DNA from: Halorussus salinus
GTDB lineage: Archaea > Halobacteriota > Halobacteria > Halobacteriales > Haladaptataceae
Length of the DNA: 64,000 nucleotides
Assembly: GCF_004765815.2 (NCBI RefSeq)
Contig: NZ_SBIS02000011.1
Coordinates: 1-64,000, forward strand
Direction of reading: 5' to 3'
The notes under the pieces: model-generated
The model's input: the letters and a program-made list of their open reading frames with translations, nothing else
The model's database searches: none
What the model was told of the DNA's origin: nothing
Translations under genes and position numbers: made by a program
Shown here: in pieces, positions 33,547-41,416 of the stretch
How the letters are laid out: each line of letters opens with the position of its first letter
Position numbering within the stretch: position 1 is the first letter of the stretch

Positions 33547-34068
33547 TCAGAGCCGCAAGACCATCTCTATCTCGAAGCTCTCGGTACCGTTGGTCTCGAA
33601 GCCGACCGACTCGTAGAGGTTCACCGCGGCGTGGTTCCACCGCTCGACGGTGAGCCAGACCTTCTCGACGCCCTCCTGCTGTCCGTAGCCCAACAGTGCC
33701 CGGATGAGTCGCGACCCGATACCGGCGCGTTGGTAGTCCTGATGGACGAAGATGGCGAGTTCCGAGGCGTCCTCGTCCGGAACCAGCGTGGCGTGACCGA
33801 CCGCTCGGTCGTCGTGCCACGCGACGACGTTCAGGCCGTCCAGCAGGTTCTCCACCCAGTCCCGGACCCGCGACTCGGTGGCAGGCGGGATGCCTTGGGC
33901 GCGGTCGGCGGGGTCGAAGTCGGCGTACATCTCCACGACCGCCTCGAAGTCCTCGTCCTCGTAGGGCCGAATCTCGATGGGGCGGCCCTCCTTGTCGTCG
34001 AACGTGACGGGCGGCTCCGGGAACTCCTCGGCCTCGTCGTCCGGGTAGTCGCGGTCGGCCGGACTCAT
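33547..34068 (-). CDS. GNAT-family N-acetyltransferase
   Basis: The 173-aa protein has the acetyl-CoA motif A as VHQDYQRAGIGSRLIRALL and the C-terminal NHAAVNLYESVGFE. The N-terminal 25 residues are an acidic extension. Its ATG overlaps the stop of the upstream USP gene (ATGA). Stress-linked protein or metabolite acetylation is a possible role; the substrate is unknown. Confidence 0.9.
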   Translation of the reverse strand: MSPADRDYPDDEAEEFPEPPVTFDDKEGRPIEIRPYEDEDFEAVVEMYADFDPADRAQGIPPATESRVRDWVENLLDGLNVVAWHDDRAVGHATLVPDEDASELAIFVHQDYQRAGIGSRLIRALLGYGQQEGVEKVWLTVERWNHAAVNLYESVGFETNGTESFEIEMVLRL

Positions 34069-34433
34069 CGTACCAACTTGACGCTGACCGGGGAGTTCAG
34101 CAGGACGAACTCCGCGATGTGGCCGAGCTTTATCTTCCCCATCGGACTGCGCTGGCCGCCGCCGAGGACCACTTGGTCGAAGCCCTCCCGCTCGGCGAGG
34201 TCCACGAGTTGGCTTCCGGGGTCGCCCGAGAGGTGGCGGACCTCGGCCGCGAAGTCGGCCTCCTCCAAGGTCTCGAACACGCGCGTCTCGATGGTCCCGG
34301 TCTCGCGGTCGCTCTCGGGGTTTTCGAGGATAACGACGGTGAGGTCGTCACCGGCGGCCTGCGCGCGGTCTACGGTCTCTTCGAGGGCGCGAAACGAGTC
34401 GTCGCTACCGCCGATTCCGAGCAGCACGTTCAT
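34065..34433 (-). CDS. Universal stress protein-like, short form
   Basis: The 122-aa USP starts MNVLLGIGGSDDSF and ends with GGGQRSPMGKIKLGHIAEFV, a variant of the nucleotide-binding loop (GGxRxxxGK), then PVSVKLV. It is first in a two-gene operon with the acetyltransferase, which suggests the pair acts together. Confidence 0.85.
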   Translation of the reverse strand: MNVLLGIGGSDDSFRALEETVDRAQAAGDDLTVVILENPESDRETGTIETRVFETLEEADFAAEVRHLSGDPGSQLVDLAEREGFDQVVLGGGQRSPMGKIKLGHIAEFVLLNSPVSVKLVR

Positions 34434-34575
34434 ATCTCTCCCAATCGGCCCCCGCTTCAAAACAGTTACTGGTGGGCGCAAATCGCGCGGAATCTCACAC
34501 GGAATCGTCTGCGAGAAGCGTGGTAACGTGCGCCAGACGGTAACGCTTTTCCACCTCCCACCGCTACCCCGACGC

Positions 34576-35364
34576 ATGGCAGACGACCCATCGCGTCCGC
34601 CCGAGAACGACAAACAGGACGCCGAGGAGCCCGCCGGTTCGCCGACCGAAGCCCCCGAGAAGACCGACGTAAACGCCGACCCCGAGACCGGCCGAGAGGA
34701 AGTCCTCGCCGCGACGGACGGTGAAGTCGCCGACGAGGCCGCGGACGGAGCCGAGGAGGCCACCGACGACCCGGACGCCAGCGAGGAGGCCACCCAATCG
34801 GACCTGCCGCCGGACGTGGCCAAGTACGAGCGATTCAAGAAGGTGGACGGTGCCCAGTACGACCGCGTCAACGAGTTCCTGCGCGACAGAACCTACATCA
34901 CCGCCCGCGAGTGGGCCATCGCCCGCCTCTGTGCGGACTTCCGGACCGAAACCGGGGTCGAGATGACCAAAATCGGCGAGAATCTGCCCGAACTCGTCCC
35001 GTTCATGACCGACACCTACAGTCCGCAAGCGGTCAACCAAGCGCGCTCGTCGTTCGAGGACAAGATTCGGCAGTCCGGAGCCACGTTCCTCTACGGCGCG
35101 ATGTCGGGGTTTTTCACCGCCGAGGAGCTAGACGACATGATGTACGAGGTGACGGAGGTCGCCAAGTTCCTGCTGGAAGTCGAGGGCGTGGACCTCTCGG
35201 TCGAGGAGGAACTCGAAGCCGAAGACCGCATCTCGGGCGTGATGCGCGAGGTCCGGTCGGCCAGCGAGCAGTTGCGCCACGACGAGTTGGAGTGTCCGAA
35301 CTGCGGCCACGAAATGGAGGCGTCGGACGCCGAAGCCGTCGATACCGCGGAGGGCGACGACTGA
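34576..35364 (+). CDS. Conserved haloarchaeal protein (DUF5806-like)
   Basis: The 262-aa protein has a disordered acidic N terminus (1-75), a helical core (about 80-225, for example YERFKKVDGAQYDRVNEFLR) and a C-terminal CPNCGHEME knuckle. I recognise it from memory as the haloarchaeal DUF5806 family; function not known. It is divergent from the USP-GNAT operon. The single CxxC with a nearby His could bind zinc in a dimer. Confidence 0.75.
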   Translation: MADDPSRPPENDKQDAEEPAGSPTEAPEKTDVNADPETGREEVLAATDGEVADEAADGAEEATDDPDASEEATQSDLPPDVAKYERFKKVDGAQYDRVNEFLRDRTYITAREWAIARLCADFRTETGVEMTKIGENLPELVPFMTDTYSPQAVNQARSSFEDKIRQSGATFLYGAMSGFFTAEELDDMMYEVTEVAKFLLEVEGVDLSVEEELEAEDRISGVMREVRSASEQLRHDELECPNCGHEMEASDAEAVDTAEGDD

Positions 35365-35389
35365 GACGGAGAACGCTATTTTCGGAGGG

Positions 35390-35788
35390 TTAGACTGTCG
35401 CGGCCGTATCACCCGAGCCGTGTGCGAACGGACTGATGAAGAGGTCGTCGTACGGGAAAACGGGACGCTTCGACTGTCCGTCTCGGTCGAAACGGATGAC
35501 TCCCAGCGCCTCCAACGTCGTCAACTCCTCGTGGACGTTCTTCACGTCTCGACCGGCGAATCGTGCCGTCTCTCGGATGCTAGCTGGCTGATCCTCCCGA
35601 ATGACGCGCAGGAGGGTGTACGTTCGTTCGTTGAACACTTCGCCGAGTTGCTTCTCGTTTGCGAACGTAACCGTAGCTGGCTTCCCGACCGCTTTGCCGT
35701 CTTCGAGGCGCTGAATCGCCTCTAATCCCGCTTCATACAGTTATTCGTCGCTACCGACCGTAACGAGGAGAACATGCTCACCGCTCAC
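35390..35788 (-). pseudogene. HVO_A0114-type winged-helix DNA-binding protein, interrupted by in-frame TAA
   Basis: From GTG 35788 the frame reads MSGEHVLLVTVGSDE, meets TAA at 35741-35743, then continues in the same frame with LYEAGLEAIQRLEDGK and an HTH (SIRETARFAGRDVKNVHEEL) to 35390. The parts before and after the stop fit one haloarchaeal HTH family of about 130 aa. A TATA box (TTTTAACC at 35815-35822) is 30 bases before the GTG. A single base change would restore the gene. A shorter 82-aa product from GTG 35638 would keep only the HTH. Confidence 0.7.
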
Positions 35789-35843
35789 TGTGTCGTCGTA
35801 TTCGACTAAATTGCGGTTAAAAGTGTTGGTCAGAACGACAACG

Positions 35844-36890
35844 CTACTTCTCGTGCTGTTCGCTCCCGGCGACGAACGGGCCGATGAACAGCGTCGATTG
35901 GGAGACCGTCGCCAGCCGCGAGATGTACGAGATGAGCGTCATGAACGGGACGAGCGCCGTCGTCGCCGCGGCGCTGACGAACCAGAGGCGGTTCTCGACG
36001 CCGAGCGTCCGGCCGGGGAAGACGGTCGGGTCGTACATCTGGGCGGCCCAGAACGCCAGCAACAGCGAGGGCAGGCCGACGTACAGCAACGCCCGCGAGA
36101 AGTTGATGAACTCCGTACGGATGTAGGTCGTCTTCAGGTAGCCTCGCGCGGTGACGAACAGTTCGAGGGCGTTGACCGTCTCGACCAGCGCCTCCCGCTC
36201 GTCGTCGTCCAGTTGCTCGCCGTACTCCTTGCGAATCCGTCGCAGACGCCGTATCTTGCCCGAGGTGTCGAAGTCCATCACCGCCGCGACCGCCTCGAAG
36301 TCGCCGAACTTGGCGTCGCGTAGCTCGTCGTTGACGTTCTCGGCGTCCGCGACGAGTCGCCGGGAGAACGCCGTCACGTCGGATTCGAGGTCCGGGCTAC
36401 CGGTTACGTCGTCGGTCAGCGATTCGGCGCGGTCCCGGAGCGCGGACACCAAATCGTCCAAGTACTGGCCCGGCGAGAGCGGACTCACCGTGTCGTCGAG
36501 GAGACCCTCGCTCCGTTTCCGAAGCTCCATCGTGTCCTCCAGTCGCTCGCGCTGGTCGCTGACGGGGCCGAGTTCCGGCGAGAGGACGAGTTGGTTGATG
36601 GAGAGGACGATGGTCGTGACCGAGACGATGGTCTTGAGCAGTTCCACCAGTGCGGTCGCTGGCGAGATGCCCTCCGCGAGGAACTGCTGGACCGACACCG
36701 GCCCGAACGTGCCGACGAGGACGGTCAGCCCGAAGGTGGCGAGCGCGAGGAGACCCACGACCAGCCACCGGTTCGCGTCCACGAGAAGCCAGCGCTTGAA
36801 GTCGAACAGTGCCTCTCCGAGCGGCCCGCGGTCGGGTTGCTCGATGGTGTCGGTTATCTCGGTCGGCGAGTCGATGTCCGCGCCAGTCAT
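35844..36890 (-). CDS. Membrane protein, four TM helices, 348 aa
   Basis: Hydrophobic helices lie at about 43-62, 78-103, 270-290 and 305-325. Between them is a 165-residue cytoplasmic helical domain rich in Arg and Asp (for example RRLRRIRKEYGEQLDDDERE). The architecture resembles haloarchaeal proteins annotated only as membrane protein. No channel or enzyme motif is seen. Confidence 0.75.
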   Translation of the reverse strand: MTGADIDSPTEITDTIEQPDRGPLGEALFDFKRWLLVDANRWLVVGLLALATFGLTVLVGTFGPVSVQQFLAEGISPATALVELLKTIVSVTTIVLSINQLVLSPELGPVSDQRERLEDTMELRKRSEGLLDDTVSPLSPGQYLDDLVSALRDRAESLTDDVTGSPDLESDVTAFSRRLVADAENVNDELRDAKFGDFEAVAAVMDFDTSGKIRRLRRIRKEYGEQLDDDEREALVETVNALELFVTARGYLKTTYIRTEFINFSRALLYVGLPSLLLAFWAAQMYDPTVFPGRTLGVENRLWFVSAAATTALVPFMTLISYISRLATVSQSTLFIGPFVAGSEQHEK

Positions 36891-36944
36891 CCGACGGGAA
36901 AATTCGGCGTCCGGCCGTATCGTTCCGTCGGCCGCGAATCGGGG

Positions 36945-37622
36945 TCAGGCCCCGCCGTCGCCGCCGGTCTCGCTACTCTCGGGGCTGGTCTCGTCGCTCT
37001 CGGGCGCGAAGTTCCCCGGTTCCCGGTGGGTGAACTCGACCTGCTCGTTGGTCAGCGTCCGGACGTAGGTCCGCATCTCGCCCGCCTCCTCGGCGGCCGT
37101 CAGCATCGACTGGGCGTTCTTCGCGTCGTAGTACGCCGGGTAGAGGACCGCGACCTCCGACTCGGGGTCTTCCATCGCGACCACGAACAGGACCAGCCCG
37201 TCGGCCGTCGCTCGGAACGCCTCGTAGCTGTCGAACGACACGTCGCCCTCCAAGAGGGACTCCAACTCGGCGAACTCGTCGTCGGGCACCAACACGTCGA
37301 GACCAAACTGGTCGTCGCCCTCCTCGTCGGGCACCAGCGCGGTCACGTCGCCGGGGTGGAGTTGGAGCGTCTGCCAGCCCTGCGAGGCGTACTCGTCGGC
37401 GGTCGCCTCCATGTCACCGACGATGTCGTCCCAGAACTCGGCGGCCCGGAGGTGGGTGCCGGGGAGGTCGCCCACCTCCTCGAAGGCGGCGGCCGGGTCC
37501 TCGTCGGCGAGTGCGTCGAGGTCCGCCTCGTCGGCGTCGTCGGGTACTCCGGCATTTTCGAGTCCGGCGTCTTCGACTGCGCCGTCCGGCGACTCGTCGT
37601 ACTCCTCGTCGTCGTCGCTCAT
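36945..37622 (-). CDS. Conserved haloarchaeal protein, 225 aa
   Basis: An acidic disordered N terminus (1-50) is followed by an alpha/beta domain with FWDDIVGDMEATADEYASQG, LHPGDVTALVP and FGLDVLVPDDEF, then a Ser/Glu tail. I believe this family is restricted to haloarchaea (possibly DUF7529, from memory). No catalytic motif. It is in line with the next two genes and S6e, a conserved run. Confidence 0.65.
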   Translation of the reverse strand: MSDDDEEYDESPDGAVEDAGLENAGVPDDADEADLDALADEDPAAAFEEVGDLPGTHLRAAEFWDDIVGDMEATADEYASQGWQTLQLHPGDVTALVPDEEGDDQFGLDVLVPDDEFAELESLLEGDVSFDSYEAFRATADGLVLFVVAMEDPESEVAVLYPAYYDAKNAQSMLTAAEEAGEMRTYVRTLTNEQVEFTHREPGNFAPESDETSPESSETGGDGGA

Positions 37623-37682
37623 GGTTTCGAACGCGACGCTACGCGGTAAAAGTCTTGGTACTCCGAGGCGTGTCCGGGCGAC

Positions 37683-38123
37683 CTACTCGTCCAGACCGCT
37701 CGCGATGTCGGCCAGACTCTCGTCGGGCGACTCGGTGGCCTCGTAGAAGACGCGCTGTCCGGGTTCGCGCAGGCCGTACTTGAACCCCTCTTCGATAACG
37801 TCCACGAGGACCGACTGGTCGAACTCGACGTTCGTGCCTTCGAGCCACGACGAGAGGTGATTCTCGCCCTCCTCGGGGTTGCGCGCGAGGGTCGGCGAGT
37901 CGTAGAGACCGCGAATCTCGCGGCCCTCGTCGGTCAGCGGCGACTCGATGCGGGCGCGGTACTCGGTGTCGTCGGCGACCACACGGACGAGTTCGCCGTC
38001 GGGGAACGCGTCGGCGTCGTCGGCCGGAATCTCGACTTTCGGACGGTCGAGTCCGCCGCTTCGGACGAGCGTCGCGCGAACGGTCGTTAGCGAGGAGTGG
38101 TCGCTGGAGATACGGTCGGCCAT
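37683..38123 (-). CDS. Conserved haloarchaeal protein (DUF7112-like), 146 aa
   Basis: Starts MADRISSDHSSLTTVRATLV; central beta strands (GELVRVVADDTEYRARIESP) suggest a small barrel. The C-terminal half is VLVDVIEEGFKYGLREPGQR. I recognise it from memory as a haloarchaeal family next to ribosomal protein genes; function not known. Confidence 0.7.
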   Translation of the reverse strand: MADRISSDHSSLTTVRATLVRSGGLDRPKVEIPADDADAFPDGELVRVVADDTEYRARIESPLTDEGREIRGLYDSPTLARNPEEGENHLSSWLEGTNVEFDQSVLVDVIEEGFKYGLREPGQRVFYEATESPDESLADIASGLDE

Positions 38124-38174
38124 AGCGGATGCTGACCGGAGCTAACGCGCGAACGCAAAAAGTTGCTCTGGTCG

Positions 38175-38573
38175 TTACTCGTCGTCTTCGCCGCCCTCGC
38201 CGAGGAGGTCCGCGACGGACTCCTCGCCGTACTCGCTGACCTTGACGTTGAGTTGGGCGGTGGCCTCGCTGACCTCGCCGCCGCGGACGGTCACGCGCTT
38301 GCGCTCGCCGTCGCGGGACGGCTCGTAGCCGACGCCGCCGTCGAGGAGGACTTCCTTGAGGTTCGGCCCGTCCACGTCGCCGCGCATCGGTCGGCCCGCG
38401 TCGTCGGAGCCGCCGGTAATCTCGACCGTGAAACCGTCGAGACCGACCGCGCCGCCGTCCACGTCGTCACCGATGGACTTGCCGAGGAATCGGTTCGCGT
38501 CCTGTCCGTCTACGTCGCGCTGGTAGGTCGCCCCGGAGTCGGGGTCCGCGACGACGACCTGAAAGTCTGCCAT
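38175..38573 (-). CDS. rps6e: 30S ribosomal protein S6e
   Basis: The 132-aa product starts [20 protein letters not shown] and has [20 protein letters not shown] and the core [12 protein letters not shown] found in archaeal and eukaryotic eS6. It binds the small ribosomal subunit near the base of the body. The short acidic C terminus is normal for haloarchaea. It lies upstream of DUF7112-like and other haloarchaea-only genes. Confidence 0.96.
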   Translation of the reverse strand: MADFQVVVADPDSGATYQRDVDGQDANRFLGKSIGDDVDGGAVGLDGFTVEITGGSDDAGRPMRGDVDGPNLKEVLLDGGVGYEPSRDGERKRVTVRGGEVSEATAQLNVKVSEYGEESVADLLGEGGEDDE

Positions 38574-38669
38574 ACGGGTTGAAAAGAGGACGCTCCCTAA
38601 AAATACGTCGAAGTACCCCGACCCGGCGATTGCGGGGGATTTCCGGAGACTGGTCCCCGGCACCGCCGG

Positions 38670-39212
38670 TCACGACTCGCACCCGAAGCCGAACCCCTCG
38701 ACGCCCGACTCCCCGACTCGGAGCGAGACCTGCGAGACGTGGCCGTCGCACCGAATCACGCCCCACGCGACCAGCGGGGCGGGAGTCTCGCCGTCTGCTC
38801 CCTGCTGGCGGACCGTGACGACGGCGTTGCCCGTCGGCGGCACGTCGTGGTCCGTCACCGAGAAGTTCGCCACGCCCTCGAAGTAAGCTCCGCCGACGAC
38901 CTCGCCGCCGGGTTCGACCGCGGTCGCGCCCGACTCGGGACCGTAGGTGACGGCGCTCGGCGGTTCGGGCGGCGCGACGGTCCGGGTCGTCCCGTTCGCG
39001 TAGGTCACGGTCACGTTCTCGAAGGGGTCGGCCACGAGGTCGGCGGACACGACGTAGGTCGCGGACGAATCGCCCGTCATCTCGACGGTGAACGTCTCGG
39101 TTCCGGCGAGGGTCGTCGTCGGGTCGCTCGGCGCACCGCCACAACCGGCGAGGAGGACCAGCATCGCCAGCGCGGCCAGCGCGACGACCGACGAGCGGGA
39201 GAAGCGCGTCAC
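38670..39212 (-). CDS. Exported lipoprotein, 180 aa
   Basis: GTG 39212 starts a signal peptide with lipobox LLAGCGG near residue 24. The mature part is beta-rich (TFTVEMTGDSSATYVVSADL) with two C-terminal Cys (IRCDG, GFGCES) that could form a disulfide. No enzymatic motif. The 25-bp repeats begin 28 bases upstream of the start and may cover its promoter. Confidence 0.65.
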   Translation of the reverse strand: MTRFSRSSVVALAALAMLVLLAGCGGAPSDPTTTLAGTETFTVEMTGDSSATYVVSADLVADPFENVTVTYANGTTRTVAPPEPPSAVTYGPESGATAVEPGGEVVGGAYFEGVANFSVTDHDVPPTGNAVVTVRQQGADGETPAPLVAWGVIRCDGHVSQVSLRVGESGVEGFGFGCES

Positions 39213-39239
39213 GGGTGTCGCTTGAACGCCAGCGACCTT

Positions 39240-39338
39240 GAAGACTGGCGAGGCGTCCCGTCGTGAAGACTGGCGAGGCGTCCCGTCGTGAAGACTGGCG
39301 AGGCGTCCCGTCGTGAAGACTGGCGAGGCGTCCCGTCG
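39240..39338. repeat. Four tandem copies of a 25-bp repeat
   Basis: The unit is GAAGACTGGCGAGGCGTCCC plus GTCGT. Copies at 39240-39264, 39265-39289, 39290-39314 and 39315-39338 are identical except that the last lacks its final T. They lie between the divergent lipoprotein and SOUL genes. Since 25 is not a multiple of 3 the array is not coding. Confidence 0.85.
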
Positions 39339-39411
39339 AAGGGTCCGCGAAAGCGGTCTCCCGGAGTCCCGCGGCGCGTGAACTTTTGGGACTCCGCGGC
39401 GTACGAGACCC

Positions 39412-40161
39412 ATGCGAACTCGAACCAAGACACTGCTTGCGGGTGCGGGCGGTCTCCTCGCGACGTGGGTCGGGTGGGGAGCCTACGTGGACCGGACGAC
39501 CGAGACCGTGCCCTACGAGACCGTCGCGGAGTTCGACGGCGTGGAACTCCGGCGCTACCCGCGGGTCGTCCTCGCGGAGACGACCGCCGAGAGCGAACGC
39601 GAGGCGTTCAATCGGCTCTTCCGGTACATCTCCGGCGAGAACGAGACCGGCGACGAGGTGGCGATGACCGCGCCCGTGGCGACCCGCGGGACGAAGATTC
39701 CGATGACGACGCCGGTCCGGACCGACCGCGCGAGGAGCGAGGAGTCCGCCGACTCGACGGGGCGCGGCGGCGGTGCCGACCGCGCCGACCGCACCGAGGG
39801 CGACGAGATTTCGATGACCTCGCCGGTCCGGACGACCGGCGACGGGGGCGAGGTCACGATGGCGTTCTACCTCCCGGCCGACTACGACCCCGGCGACGCG
39901 CCGATTCCGACGAACTCGGCGGTCCGACTCGCGGTCGAACCGCCGCGGACCCTCGCAGTCACGCGATTCTCGTGGTACGCCACGGAGGGCCGCGTCGAGA
40001 AGTACCGCGAGAAACTGCTCGACGCGCTCGACGCCCGCGGCGTCGAACCTCGGACGCGACCGACCGTACTGCAGTACGACGACCCGTGGACGCCGCCGTT
40101 CATGCGCCGGAACGAGGTCGCGGTCGAGGTGGACCACGAGGCGGTCCGCCGCGTCGAGTGA
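39412..40161 (+). CDS. SOUL-family heme-binding protein
   Basis: The 249-aa protein begins with an N-terminal membrane anchor (KTLLAGAGGLLATWVGWGAY). The SOUL/HEBP fold follows: VPYETVAEFDGVELRRYPRV, then YISGENETGDEVAMTAPVAT and ARGVEPRTRPTVLQYDDPWT. A hydrophilic insert (about 100-128) is extra. Homologs bind heme; no heme ligand can be assigned from sequence. A promoter may lie within or after the 25-bp repeats. Confidence 0.88.
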   Translation: MRTRTKTLLAGAGGLLATWVGWGAYVDRTTETVPYETVAEFDGVELRRYPRVVLAETTAESEREAFNRLFRYISGENETGDEVAMTAPVATRGTKIPMTTPVRTDRARSEESADSTGRGGGADRADRTEGDEISMTSPVRTTGDGGEVTMAFYLPADYDPGDAPIPTNSAVRLAVEPPRTLAVTRFSWYATEGRVEKYREKLLDALDARGVEPRTRPTVLQYDDPWTPPFMRRNEVAVEVDHEAVRRVE

Positions 40162-40233
40162 CCGCGGCGGACCGCGGACGAGCGGCGGACCGACCGCGGA
40201 CCGATAGGAGACCGACCGCGGACCGGCCGTCGC

Positions 40234-41016
40234 TCAGAAGCTGTCGAGGGTGGCGTTGACGCGGTGGGTCTCGGCCTCGCCGTCGCCCTCGTCGGGCGCG
40301 ACCGTCCGGACCCACGCCGTGTAGCTGTCGGGCAACTCGTCCAACTCGACGCGAATCTTCAGGACGGTCGCCTCGCGGGCTTTGGCCGCCATCGCCTCGC
40401 GCTGGCTCCGCTCGAACGAGCCGTCGCCGGACTTGACCTCGCAGAAGTACTCGGTGAGGACCGGCCGGTCGGGACCGAGCCGAACCACCGCCCGGCAGTC
40501 GGGTTCCCACCGCCTGCCGGACCCGACCGTCACGGGGTCGGGGTCGGTGTCGAGTTCGACGCGGAGGTCTCGGCTCTCGGCGTCGCGGTCCGCCGCCGTC
40601 TCGCCGAGGTTTGCGTCCGTCTCGCCGAGGTCGGCATCGACGCGGGCGAAGTGCGTGAGTAGTGGCGGGTTCACCTCGGGCGTCAGCACGACGGCCTCGC
40701 CGAGCGCGCCGTACTGGTTGGCCTCGGTGTCGAAAGTCAGCCCCTCGGTCGGCGACCCGTCGGGGTCCTGATGGCGGCGTTGGGGCCACCCGACGAGGTA
40801 GCCGTCAACGTCGTCGGGGTCCTGTGGCGCGGCGCGCTGGACCTTGACGACCGACTCGCCCTCGGCGGAGAGTTCTCTAGCCCGCCGGTGGGCCTCGGTC
40901 TCGGAGGCGAAGGTCACGCGGTCCTCCTCGATGGTCGCCAGCCTGCGGGCGGGTTCGTTTACCTCCCGCGCGCTCTCCTTGACGGCGACGGTGAACGGCT
41001 CGGCATCGAAGGTCAT
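40234..41016 (-). CDS. Haloarchaeal protein with possible PD-(D/E)XK nuclease fold, 260 aa
   Basis: Starts MTFDAEPFTVAVKESAREVN. The second half has DCRAVVRLGP, then YFCEVKSGDGSFERSQREAM: an acidic residue before a strand, then E-V-K and a following Gln-containing helix, the layout of PD-(D/E)XK active sites. A duplicated DADLGETDANLGET segment lies mid-protein. Annotation elsewhere is probably hypothetical. The nuclease idea is inference. Confidence 0.6.
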   Translation of the reverse strand: MTFDAEPFTVAVKESAREVNEPARRLATIEEDRVTFASETEAHRRARELSAEGESVVKVQRAAPQDPDDVDGYLVGWPQRRHQDPDGSPTEGLTFDTEANQYGALGEAVVLTPEVNPPLLTHFARVDADLGETDANLGETAADRDAESRDLRVELDTDPDPVTVGSGRRWEPDCRAVVRLGPDRPVLTEYFCEVKSGDGSFERSQREAMAAKAREATVLKIRVELDELPDSYTAWVRTVAPDEGDGEAETHRVNATLDSF

Positions 41017-41182
41017 CGTCGGGAGTGTGGTCGGGCGCGGTATTTGAATCTGAACATCTGTCTCCTCCCCGAAGTCCGCGGTCGTTCGGCCCCGCAACCT
41101 CGCAACTCCGGGCGGTGCTGGCGAACCGACGCGAAAATATTGGATTCAAAACAACTTTGCCGAGGAGACGTAACCTCGAAAT

Positions 41183-41377
41183 ATGAGCGACGACGGAGGG
41201 AACACCGCTCGGACGATTCGGCGGGTCGGCGCGTTGCTAGTGGTCACGGAAGTTCTCGGGACGATACTCTCCACGACTGGCGGCGAACCGTACGAACTGG
41301 CGGGAATTTTTCTACTCCTCGGTGCCGGTAGTCTACTCTACCTCTTTTTCAGTTTCACCGAAAAACGGTCCGCGTAA
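41183..41377 (+). CDS. Small membrane protein, 64 aa
   Basis: Two helices (VGALLVVTEVLGTILST and LAGIFLLLGAGSLLYLFFSF) separated by GGEPYE. ATG 41183 follows an AT-rich promoter (GAAAATATTGG about 41131-41141). Function unknown. Confidence 0.6.
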   Translation: MSDDGGNTARTIRRVGALLVVTEVLGTILSTTGGEPYELAGIFLLLGAGSLLYLFFSFTEKRSA

Positions 41378-41416
41378 TTCGACCGCTTTCGGCGAGCGTT
41401 TCGGGGAGATTCGGCC

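Noticed and set aside
39240-39338. CRISPR array
   Set aside because: Copies are directly tandem with no spacers; no cas genes in the window. The same holds for the 21-bp and 14-bp repeats.
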